Source of the DNA: JBOGWA01 sp050693155
GTDB taxonomy: Bacteria > Actinomycetota > UBA4738 > CALAEC01
DNA length: 7,455 bases
Assembly: GCA_050693155.1 (NCBI GenBank)
Contig: JBOGWA010000027.1
Location: forward strand, 1 to 7,455
Direction of reading: 5' to 3'
Below are positions 1-5,386 of this stretch, piece after piece; positions within the stretch are counted from its first letter, which is position 1; each line of letters begins with the position of its first letter. The notes below the pieces were generated by a model, which ran no database searches, was not told where the DNA came from, and worked only from the letters and a program-made list of their open reading frames with translations. The position numbers were made by a program, and so were the translations under genes.

Positions 1-54
1 GGTTGGGGGCCGGCGCTGCCGGAGGAGCGACTTTTCAGATGGCGGAGCGACGAA

Positions 55-146
55 GGCGCCGGCGGCCCCACCAGGTCGGGCAGGGGCGCCGGCGGCCCCA
101 CCAGGTCGGGCGAGGGGCGGCGCCGGCCCCACCAGGTCGGGCGAGG
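55..146. repeat. Three-copy ~30-bp GC-rich tandem repeat
   Basis: Three copies share a core CCCCACCAGGTCGGGC at 66-81, 96-111 and 127-142, giving periods of 30 and 31 bp. Copies 1 and 2 are nearly identical over 30 bp; copy 3 is rearranged at its left end. Around copy 2, GGGGC (83-87) and GCCCC (95-99) form a small stem around GCCGGCG. The array ends three bases from the stop codon of the minus-strand membrane gene (stop 149-151), so it lies just 3' of that gene and would be transcribed with it. It could act as a structured 3' end, or be a neutral minisatellite. Positions 1-148 contain no gene I can support. Confidence 0.85.
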
Positions 147-148
147 AC

Positions 149-886
149 TTACGGGGTGCGGGTAATGACTTGCATGACAACGTAGATGACGGCGAACAGG
201 CCGAAGCCGGAGAGGATCGCGCTCCCGACCTTCTCCAGCGGCTTCTTGAGGGATCCCGTGAGCCCGAGGAGCGCGTTCAACTCGACGAGCAGGACGACGC
301 CACCCGCGATGAGGGCATAGAGGGCCTTTTCGCTCGTGGTGGCCTCGCTGTAGAGGGGCAGGTGGCTCGAGGTCGCCATGAAGAACAGCATGGGAATCGA
401 GAGCACCACGTTCGTCCGGGAAGCGAGAAGGCCTCGCCGCCCGGCGTCGGCGGCCTTCGGGTCCGCCTCGCCTCCCGCCGCCGTCTTCTCGGCCGAGGCG
501 ATCACGATCTTCTGGTTCGGCCAGATCACACCCCAGACGTTCAGGAACATGATCGTCCCGAGGATCATCCCGGAAAGAATCGGGATGCCGAATGGGAACG
601 GCTGCGTAAGAACGTCATCCCAGTTCTCCCAACCGAACTGGGCGATGCGGATGAGGATGAGAGAGAGCCCCGCAAAGAACGTGAGCGCTGCGCTGTAACG
701 GAACCAGGCCAGCGCCCTCGGCACGAGCTTTCGGATCGCCGTCCCCCTGACGTCCGGCTCGATCTCCGCGAAGAACGGAACCTGGACGAAGTTGAAGTAA
801 TAGAGGAGTCCGATCCAGGTGATCCCCGCGAGAAAGTGCGTCCACCTCGCGAGCAGCGCCCCACCCTCGACCGTAAAGATCTCCAT
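149..886 (-). CDS. PuuD-like (urate oxidase N-terminal family) membrane protein
   Basis: A 245-residue integral membrane protein resembling the membrane domain of bacterial urate hydroxylase PuuD (Urate_ox_N family). Visible family-like features are WTHFLAGITWIG near residues 15-26, WFRYSAALTFFAG (61-73), NVWGVIWPNQK (116-126) and SIPMLFFMATSSH (163-175). I see about six hydrophobic segments (roughly 10-38, 62-82, 98-122, 159-179, 187-210, 220-242). His17 and His175 sit in these segments and could be cofactor ligands (inference). Full-length PuuD has a C-terminal cytochrome c domain; this protein stops before it and has no CXXCH, so urate oxidation is not assured. The ATG at 886 is chosen because GGGGAGG lies just upstream; earlier in-frame codons run through that ribosome binding site. 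It follows sodN on the same strand after 97 bp. The family call is fairly secure; the function is not. Confidence 0.8.
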   Translation of the reverse strand: MEIFTVEGGALLARWTHFLAGITWIGLLYYFNFVQVPFFAEIEPDVRGTAIRKLVPRALAWFRYSAALTFFAGLSLILIRIAQFGWENWDDVLTQPFPFGIPILSGMILGTIMFLNVWGVIWPNQKIVIASAEKTAAGGEADPKAADAGRRGLLASRTNVVLSIPMLFFMATSSHLPLYSEATTSEKALYALIAGGVVLLVELNALLGLTGSLKKPLEKVGSAILSGFGLFAVIYVVMQVITRTP

Positions 887-903
887 GTTGCCTCCCCCCC
901 AGT

Positions 904-930
904 ACGACGACACGACGACGACACGACGAC
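904..930. repeat. 11-bp direct repeat in the PuuD-like gene leader
   Basis: Two perfect copies of GACACGACGAC lie at 909-919 and 920-930, preceded by a partial copy ACGAC at 904-908. The period of 11 bp is about one helical turn. The array sits between the likely -10 box (957-962) and the ribosome binding site of the minus-strand membrane gene, so it would lie in its 5' leader. It may be a regulator site or a slippage-prone short repeat. Confidence 0.7.
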
Positions 931-940
931 CCGACGAACT

Positions 941-958
941 CTCCGGGCTCCACCGGAG
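941..958. repeat. Inverted repeat between sodN and the PuuD-like gene
   Basis: CTCCGG (941-946) and CCGGAG (953-958) form a 6-bp stem with a 6-base loop. It lies 25 bp past the sodN stop codon on the minus strand. No T run follows it, so it is a poor intrinsic terminator. It may be a weak attenuator or a protein site overlapping the transcription start of the next gene. Confidence 0.4.
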
Positions 959-962
959 TATA
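957..962 (-). promoter_or_regulatory. Probable -10 box for the PuuD-like gene
   Basis: Read on the minus strand, 962-957 is TATACT, a near-consensus -10 hexamer in otherwise GC-rich DNA. Transcription would start near 950, giving a leader of about 65 bases before the ATG at 886. The matching -35 region overlaps the sodN stop codon and is poor (AGCGAC at a 17-bp spacing). This suggests the membrane gene can be expressed apart from sodN. Confidence 0.45.
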
Positions 963-983
963 AGAAGGAGGACCGCCTCGTCG

Positions 984-1385
984 CTAGGACTTCGTCTTCT
1001 GAAAGACCGAGTTGATCTCCGCGATCAGGCTGAGGAGCCTTTTCCCCTGCTCCGGGTCAACCGATCGTTTCGCGTCGCCCGCTTCTTTCGTGGCCTTCCA
1101 GAAGAGCTCGTGGAGCTGCGGGAACACCTCGAGATGCTCGGGCTTGAAGTAGTCCGTCCAGAGCACCCACAGGTGGTGCTTCACGAGGTCGGCCCGCTCC
1201 TCCTTGATCTTCACGGCCCGCTCCCGAAACACTTCATCGTTTGATTCCTGGTACTTCCCTTGGATGGCCCTCACCGATTCGGCTTCGATCCGCGCCTGGG
1301 CGGGGTCGTATACGCCGCAGGGCAGGTCACAGTGCGCATCGACGATCCGGCGCGGCTCGAGCAGTCGAGCAAGCATGGTCTTCAT
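984..1385 (-). CDS. sodN: Nickel-containing superoxide dismutase precursor
   Basis: Cytoplasmic Ni-SOD, which converts two superoxide ions to oxygen and hydrogen peroxide. The 133-residue precursor has a 17-residue propeptide followed by the nickel-hook sequence HCDLPCGVYDPAQ at residues 18-30. Mature His1, Cys2 and Cys6 (precursor 18, 19, 23) are the known Ni ligands, and Asp3 and Tyr9 of the hook are also present. Cleavage between Ala17 and His18 would leave a 116-residue protein, close to the ~117 residues of Streptomyces SodN, with the helical bundle intact through the C-terminus. The ATG at 1385 is chosen because GGGAGGA lies 7 bases upstream; an in-frame ATG at 1409 would bury that site. 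The divergent neighbour is its maturation peptidase. The divergent gap shows no convincing -10 box for sodN. Confidence 0.97.
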   Translation of the reverse strand: MKTMLARLLEPRRIVDAHCDLPCGVYDPAQARIEAESVRAIQGKYQESNDEVFRERAVKIKEERADLVKHHLWVLWTDYFKPEHLEVFPQLHELFWKATKEAGDAKRSVDPEQGKRLLSLIAEINSVFQKTKS

Positions 1386-1422
1386 CTTCGTTCCTCCCTT
1401 CTCTTTCATTGATGCCCGAGGC

Positions 1423-1432
1423 CACGAACGTG
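1423..1432. promoter_or_regulatory. Short palindrome in the sodN-sodX divergent region
   Basis: CACGAACGTG is an inverted repeat of CACG around AA in the middle of the 74-bp divergent region 1386-1459. It lies about 15 bp upstream of the presumed sodX -10 box, so a protein bound here could act on both genes. Nickel-dependent control (Nur) of SOD genes is known in Streptomyces, but this site is too short to assign to Nur. Confidence 0.3.
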
Positions 1433-1447
1433 ATGCAGGCCCCGGGC

Positions 1448-1453
1448 TAGGCT
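1448..1453 (+). promoter_or_regulatory. -10 box for a leaderless sodX transcript
   Basis: TAGGCT fits the actinobacterial TANNNT -10 pattern. It ends six bases before the GTG at 1460, the usual distance to a transcription start, so the mRNA would begin at or next to the start codon. No Shine-Dalgarno sequence precedes that GTG, and the frame has a stop (TAG, 1448-1450) directly upstream, so no earlier start is possible. No clear -35 is seen. Confidence 0.5.
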
Positions 1454-1459
1454 GATTTC

Positions 1460-1945
1460 GTGGGGCGCGCCCGAGGAGTCTTGCTTGCGGCGGGTTCTTT
1501 CGCCGGCGCCTGGTCGCTCGCACGACGGATCGGGTTCTTTCGAGTTGCGGTCCGGGGCGACAGTATGGCGCCCGGCTTGGTCAACGGCGACTACCTGGTT
1601 GCGACCGCCCCGAGACGAATCGTGCGCGGCGACGTTGTGGTCGTTCGCCTTCCGGAGCGGGAGGTCGTCAAACGAGTCATCGGTCTACCCGGTGAGCGGG
1701 TTCGGCTCGAAAGCGGGAGGGTCTCGGTCGAGGGCCGATCGTTTCGGGAGCCCTACGCGCACGGCGCGGGACCCTCCGGATCGTGGGTGCTCGGCCCGGA
1801 TGAGTACGTCGTGCTGGGCGACCAGCGAGACCGGTCAACCGATGGCCGCATATTCGGGCCGGTGCGGGCCGATGCGATTGTGGGCATCGTGCGATTCCGT
1901 TACTGGCCGTCGCCGCGCATCGTGCGATCGTCGCGGGTCGCCTGA
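1460..1945 (+). CDS. sodX: Nickel-type superoxide dismutase maturation protease
   Basis: A 161-residue S26 (signal peptidase I-like) protease expected to remove the SodN propeptide and free the His1 nickel ligand. The catalytic serine is Ser35 in GDSMAPGL (33-40), and the general-base lysine is Lys71 in REVVKRVIGLPGE (67-79). The conserved box GDQRDRSTDGRIFGPV spans 120-135. A weak hydrophobic stretch, GVLLAAGSFAGAWSL (6-20), may tether it to the membrane or be only an amphipathic start. Pairing with an adjacent sodN is the best support for this role over ordinary signal peptidase I. The start is GTG, the first codon available after an in-frame stop, and is probably leaderless. Its last 46 bp overlap the 3' end of the convergent MFS gene. 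Confidence 0.93.
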   Translation: MGRARGVLLAAGSFAGAWSLARRIGFFRVAVRGDSMAPGLVNGDYLVATAPRRIVRGDVVVVRLPEREVVKRVIGLPGERVRLESGRVSVEGRSFREPYAHGAGPSGSWVLGPDEYVVLGDQRDRSTDGRIFGPVRADAIVGIVRFRYWPSPRIVRSSRVA

Positions 1946-3054
1946 TCGGGTAACCGCCGACCCCGGGCGGCGAACAATCCTCCCGCAGCGATTGCGAGAA
2001 CTCCGGCCCCGATGACGAGCACGACGTCGGAGATGAACGGACGGAGCACCGTCGGCACGAGCGCCGCTAGGACGAACACTCCGTTGTAGCCGATGTCATA
2101 GACGGCGAAGGCTCGGCCGCGAAACCCGTCCGGGATCGTTCGCTGGATCATCGTGTCGGCCGTGATCTTGGTCGTCGCCATGGCGAAGCCGCCGGTCGAG
2201 ACGCTCGCCAGCAACGCCGCCCACGCGGGGATCGGTCCCGCAAGGAGGAGCGCAAAGCCCGCAACGAGAAACGCTGCGGGGATGACTCGTTCGCGACCGA
2301 GCAAGCGGGCGATCGCCGGTACGGTCACCGCCCCGATGAAGCTTCCCACGGCGATGGCGCCGAAGAGGATGGATGCCCCGGTCGCGCGAATGTCGAACCG
2401 CTCCCGAAGGACCACGAGTGAGGAAAGGAGGATGAAGCCGAGGAGGCCGCGGATCGACCAGATCGCGCCGATGGCGTACCGGGCATGCGGGCTCTCGCGA
2501 ATGCGGCGGAGACCCTCGAGGACGTCACGGGTATCTTCACGAAGCTCCGCGACGAGGCCGGCGAGCCCCCGTCGCTCTCCGCCCGGCAGCGGCAACGTCG
2601 CGGCAGCCACGGCAGCCCCGGCGATGAGTGCCGCCGCAACGGCGATGGTCACCTCCGGGGAAATGGTGTCGGTGATCGGCCCGCCGACGACGGCGCCCGA
2701 GAGGCCGAAGACCATGCCCACAGTGGTCGAGACGGCATTCCCGAGGAGGTATTGGTCGGGCTCCACGAGCGTTGGGAGCACGGCGCCCCTCGTCGCGTGA
2801 AAGAAGCGGTTGAGCGCCATATTCGCGACCACGAGCGTCAGGAGCACCGGCTCGGGCCAGCCGATCGCCGGGACCAGGAGCGCTGTGAGCACGACCCGGC
2901 CAACGCTCGTTCCGACAAGGATCGATCGTCTCGAGAACCGGTCGATGAAGGGACCGGTGAATGGCCCCACGACCGAGTAGGGGAGAAGCGTGACGGCGAG
3001 AAGCTTCGTGACCTGGGCCGGGGTCTTCGCGGCGGAGACGTTGAAGACGAGCAC
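1900..3054 (-). CDS. MFS transporter (start uncertain, probably extends upstream)
   Basis: A twelve-helix-type major facilitator permease; the substrate is unknown. From the first canonical start, GTG at 3054, it has 384 residues. A motif A-like loop, GPFIDRFSRRSILVG, lies at 34-48, a long central loop at about 155-190, and RTIPDGFRGRAFAVYD at 305-320 before the last helices. It resembles the drug/siderophore-exporter branch of MFS more than sugar uptake proteins. The frame remains open upstream, and the residues just before Val1 (RLITAQALSQTADGLYQIA, 3117-3061) look like MFS helix 1. GTG 3054 has no ribosome binding site and would cut that helix, so translation probably begins between the ino1 stop (3188) and about 3117. 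No ATG, GTG or TTG exists there. It is last in padR-ino1-MFS and may export or exchange an inositol-related compound (inference). Confidence 0.85.
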   Translation of the reverse strand: MLVFNVSAAKTPAQVTKLLAVTLLPYSVVGPFTGPFIDRFSRRSILVGTSVGRVVLTALLVPAIGWPEPVLLTLVVANMALNRFFHATRGAVLPTLVEPDQYLLGNAVSTTVGMVFGLSGAVVGGPITDTISPEVTIAVAAALIAGAAVAAATLPLPGGERRGLAGLVAELREDTRDVLEGLRRIRESPHARYAIGAIWSIRGLLGFILLSSLVVLRERFDIRATGASILFGAIAVGSFIGAVTVPAIARLLGRERVIPAAFLVAGFALLLAGPIPAWAALLASVSTGGFAMATTKITADTMIQRTIPDGFRGRAFAVYDIGYNGVFVLAALVPTVLRPFISDVVLVIGAGVLAIAAGGLFAARGRRLPDQATRDDRTMRGDGQ

Positions 3055-3187
3055 CGAGGCCAGGGCGATCTGGTAGAGCCCGTCCGCGGTCTGGGAGAGC
3101 GCCTGGGCGGTGATCAGGCGGCCGAACCGACGTGGTCCGAAGAGCGCCCGAACGGGCGCGAGCCGTGTGGCGATCCTGAGCGTGCGG

Positions 3188-4351
3188 TTACGCGTCCTTT
3201 GGTTGGGCGGGTTGGGCGTCGAAGAACGCCGACCAGTCGAGCTTCGCCGACTCGCCGTTCCCGAGGATGAATTCCTCGACCATGTCCCGCGCGGCCTCGT
3301 CGGAGAACTGCACGGGCGGCGATTTCATGAAGTACGCGGACGGACCGATGAGCGGCCCTCCGGTACCACGGTCGAGCGCGAGCTTCGCGCAACGGACCGC
3401 GTCGATCACGATGCCCGCGGAGTTCGGAGAGTCCCAGACTTCCAGCTTCAGTTCGAGCGAGATCGCCGCGTTGCCGAACTCACGGCCCTCGAGCCGGATG
3501 TGGGCCCACTTCCGGTCCTCGAGCCACGGCACGTGGTCCGAGGGGCCGATGTGGATGTCTGCCGCGCCGATCCCGTTCCGGAGCTGAGACCGAACGGCTT
3601 GCGTTTTCGAGATCTTCTTCGACGTCAGCCGCTCTCGCTCGAGCATGTTCATGAAGTCCATGTTCCCGCCAAAGTTCAGTTGCGAGGTCCGGTCGAGGCT
3701 GACGCCTCGGTCCTGGAACAGCTTTGCGAGCATCCGGTGAATGATCGTGGCCCCCACCTGGGACTTGATGTCATCGCCGACTATCGGCACCGAGGCGTTC
3801 GCGAACCGCCGGGCCCATTCAGGGTCTGAAGCGATAAACACCGGCATGCAGTTCACGAAACCGGATCCGGTTGTGAGCGCCGCCTGCGCGTAGTGCCGCG
3901 CCGCTTGCTCGCTTCCGACCGGGAGGTAGTTCACCACGACGTCGGCCCTCGAGTCCCGAAGCGCCGCAGCCACGTCGACGGGCTCGTCGTCCGACTCGGT
4001 GATCACCTCGCGGTAGTACGCGCCGAGGCCGTCGAGCGTCGGACCGCGGAGCACATCGACACCAGTCGGGGCGACGTCCGCGAAGCGCATCGTGTTGTTC
4101 GGCTCGGCAAAGATCGCCTCTGACACGTCCCGGCCGACCTTCTTCGCGTCGACGTCGAATGCGGCAACGACCTCCACGTCCTCCACGTGGTACGGGCCGA
4201 GCCGGACGTGCATCAGGCCGGGGACGTCTTCAGAGGGATCGGCGTCCTTGTAGAACCCGAGCCCCTGGACGAGGGATGACGCGCAGTTTCCCAAGCCCAC
4301 GATCGCCAGACGCACCTTTGCTCCGCGGTCTCCGTTGTCTCCCTGGGTCAT
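3188..4351 (-). CDS. ino1: Inositol-3-phosphate synthase
   Basis: Converts glucose 6-phosphate to 1D-myo-inositol 3-phosphate using NAD, the committed step toward phosphatidylinositol, lipoglycans and, where made, mycothiol. The product has 387 residues, a typical length for the short actinobacterial form. The NAD-binding Rossmann start is RLAIVGLGNCASSL (14-27). Other conserved blocks are VVNYLPVGSE (139-148), IVGDDIKSQVGAT (190-202), LNFGGNMDFMNM (225-236), LTSKKISKTQAV (242-253) and SPNSAGIVIDAVR (308-320). Lys198, Lys245, Lys246 and Lys249 lie in active-site regions of the family. The ATG at 4351 overlaps the padR stop as ATGA and has GGGGGAGGA upstream; a longer frame to 4429 would lie inside padR. 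The ino1-next-to-PadR pairing resembles Rv0046c-Rv0047c of Mycobacterium tuberculosis. Confidence 0.96.
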   Translation of the reverse strand: MTQGDNGDRGAKVRLAIVGLGNCASSLVQGLGFYKDADPSEDVPGLMHVRLGPYHVEDVEVVAAFDVDAKKVGRDVSEAIFAEPNNTMRFADVAPTGVDVLRGPTLDGLGAYYREVITESDDEPVDVAAALRDSRADVVVNYLPVGSEQAARHYAQAALTTGSGFVNCMPVFIASDPEWARRFANASVPIVGDDIKSQVGATIIHRMLAKLFQDRGVSLDRTSQLNFGGNMDFMNMLERERLTSKKISKTQAVRSQLRNGIGAADIHIGPSDHVPWLEDRKWAHIRLEGREFGNAAISLELKLEVWDSPNSAGIVIDAVRCAKLALDRGTGGPLIGPSAYFMKSPPVQFSDEAARDMVEEFILGNGESAKLDWSAFFDAQPAQPKDA

Positions 4352-4905
4352 TTGGTCCTCCCCCTGGTCTTCTGGGCGCGGCGGCTGCGAACCGAACGCC
4401 GTTCCTGTCTGATCAAGCCGTCCAGCCACGCGATGTCGTGCTCGGTGGTGTCCATCCCGTGGCGCATGAGCGAAAGCGTGTAATTGTCGACCCTCTCCGC
4501 ATATGAGGACAAACGGGACTTCAGGGTCTGAAGGCGCTCGTTCAGGTACGCTTTCCGCCGCTCGAGCACTCCGAGCCGGGCCTCCGGCTTCAGATGGCGG
4601 AAGAAGGCGAGCCGGATCCGGAATCCGTTCTCGTCGTTCAGGTCGTGGCGTGACGATTGCGCGAGCTCGTTGAAGATTTTCTCACCCAGGGCGGTGAGGC
4701 GATAGACGTTCTTCCGCCGCCTCACGTCCTCCCTCGGGAACACCATCTCGACCGCCCCTTCTTTCTGAAGGCGCTTGAGGGCGGGATATAACGACCCATA
4801 CGAAACCTGCCAGAAGGCCCCCAGGTTCTCCGAGACGCTCTTTTTGAGCTGGTACCCATGCATGGACCGCTCTTTTAGCAATCCGAGAATCGCAAGCTCA
4901 AGCAC
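4348..4905 (-). CDS. PadR-family transcriptional regulator
   Basis: A 185-residue PadR repressor. The N-terminal winged helix covers about residues 1-80: LELAILGLLKERSMHGYQL (2-20) as helices 1-2, SYGSLYPALKRLQKEG (35-50) as the recognition region, and KNVYRLTALGE (65-75) as the wing. A C-terminal helical region (about 92-170), rich in charged residues, should be the dimerisation coiled coil typical of the larger PadR subfamily. The tail is very basic. The start is GTG at 4905, preceded by GAAAGGAG with 7-base spacing; the longer frame to 5028 runs across the promoter. The stop overlaps the ino1 start (ATGA), so the two are translationally coupled. It probably represses its own operon through the dyads at 4974-5002. 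The inducer is unknown; inositol or its phosphate is a guess from context. Confidence 0.93.
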   Translation of the reverse strand: MLELAILGLLKERSMHGYQLKKSVSENLGAFWQVSYGSLYPALKRLQKEGAVEMVFPREDVRRRKNVYRLTALGEKIFNELAQSSRHDLNDENGFRIRLAFFRHLKPEARLGVLERRKAYLNERLQTLKSRLSSYAERVDNYTLSLMRHGMDTTEHDIAWLDGLIRQERRSVRSRRAQKTRGRTK

Positions 4906-4943
4906 CGAAGGGCTCCTTTCGATAACGGGCCGGGCGGAAAAGG

Positions 4944-4955
4944 GCTGCTTGCAGC
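4944..4955. repeat. Perfect palindrome in the padR leader
   Basis: GCTGCTTGCAGC is an inverted repeat with 5-bp arms around TT. It lies in the roughly 85-base leader between the likely padR transcription start and the GTG at 4905. It may form a small hairpin in the mRNA or be a second regulator site. It is short, so chance is possible. Confidence 0.3.
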
Positions 4956-4973
4956 GTGGACCGCGCGACCTAC

Positions 4974-5002
4974 TATCGAGCCGATATATCGAGCCGATAT
5001 AT
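4974..5002. promoter_or_regulatory. Tandem-dyad operator, probably for PadR
   Basis: Two abutting identical 13-bp units, TATCGAGCCGATA, lie at 4974-4986 and 4987-4999. Each is itself a dyad (TATCG, AGC, CGATA). The second extends to 8-bp arms, ATATATCG (4984-4991) and CGATATAT (4995-5002). The junction creates a further palindrome, CGATATATCG (4982-4991). The half-sites therefore alternate regularly over about 29 bp. The array covers the -10 region and start site of the padR promoter, the classic position for steric autorepression. Assignment to PadR rests on position and on the AT-rich dyad form of PadR operators. Confidence 0.8.
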
Positions 5003-5028
5003 AAGGCCACGGGAGGCCACCCTGTCAA
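4999..5028 (-). promoter_or_regulatory. padR-ino1 operon promoter
   Basis: On the minus strand a perfect TTGACA -35 box lies at 5028-5023. With an 18-bp spacer the -10 box is TTATAT (5004-4999); with 19 bp it is TATATA (5003-4998). Transcription would start near 4991, inside the dyad array. It should serve padR, ino1 and the MFS gene, as no other promoter or terminator is evident between them. Confidence 0.7.
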
Positions 5029-5290
5029 GTCCTCCTAAAGGTCTGGATCGGCGTGCCGAGATATGCAGGAGGCAAGGACACTCTTCCTTATTGGGGGTAA
5101 TCCTTCCGTAGGGGGGAAACCGGTCGCCGGCCGGGAGGAACCCCGGGAGGGCAAAGCGAAACCCATGAACAGTGACCATCGGGATGCTCTGGGGCCCGAA
5201 AGGAGGGGAACCGGGAAGAAAACGCTGCTCAGTAGGCCTCTCGGCTCGGTCTGGGGCTCGAGTGGCCGGATTGCACCGGATTGGCGGGTG
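5029..5290. other. Gene-free intergenic stretch
   Basis: This stretch lies between the divergent padR promoter and the promoter of the surface-protein gene. The open frames in it have no ribosome binding site or recognisable family. It is unusually rich in purine runs and in G/C self-complementary pieces around 5095-5160 (CCGGTCGCCGGCCGG, AACCCCGGGAGG) and holds GGGGGTAATCC at 5093-5103. It may include a structured RNA or upstream regulator sites, but I cannot name one. Confidence 0.4.
5266..5285. promoter_or_regulatory. 10-bp-period direct repeat upstream of the surface-gene promoter
   Basis: CCGGATTG occurs at 5266-5273 and again at 5276-5283, so the sites fall on the same face of the helix. 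Relative to a start near 5328 they lie at about -62 to -45, where activators commonly bind. This is a candidate activator site; no regulator is identified. Confidence 0.4.
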
Positions 5291-5296
5291 CGAGAT

Positions 5297-5321
5297 TTGA
5301 CCCGCGGCGGTGTGGTAGGCT
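5297..5321 (+). promoter_or_regulatory. Promoter of the surface protein-sortase operon
   Basis: TAGGCT (5316-5321) is a TANNNT -10 box preceded by TGG, an extended -10 feature. TTGACC (5297-5302) looks like a -35 box, but the spacer is only 13 bp, so the extended -10 or an activator may be needed. Transcription would start near 5328, giving a leader of about 59 bases. Confidence 0.5.
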
Positions 5322-5386
5322 GCGCGGCGGTCTGAACTTCTGCACTAGGGAGCCCGCCGAGTAGGGAAAGGAAAGGGGTAGGGAAT

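Noticed and set aside
55..146. CRISPR array
   Set aside because: The units are directly contiguous with no unique spacers, and there are no cas genes.
170..1015. 281-codon plus-strand open frame
   Set aside because: It is antisense to the PuuD-like gene, extremely rich in Arg, Glu and Asp, and without a family; a typical high-GC shadow frame.
2485..3270. 261-codon plus-strand open frame
   Set aside because: It is antisense to the MFS gene with shadow-type charged composition.
5093..5200. Possible c-di-AMP (ydaO) riboswitch, from GGGGGTAATCC...GTAGGG
   Set aside because: The segment recalls part of that motif, but the preceding GGGGGACCC-type block and the later CAGCTAACC-type block are not found, and the likely promoter at 5316 lies downstream of it.
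5063..5335. 90-codon open frame in the intergenic region
   Set aside because: It has no ribosome binding site, no recognisable family, biased composition, and overlaps the promoter of the surface-protein gene.
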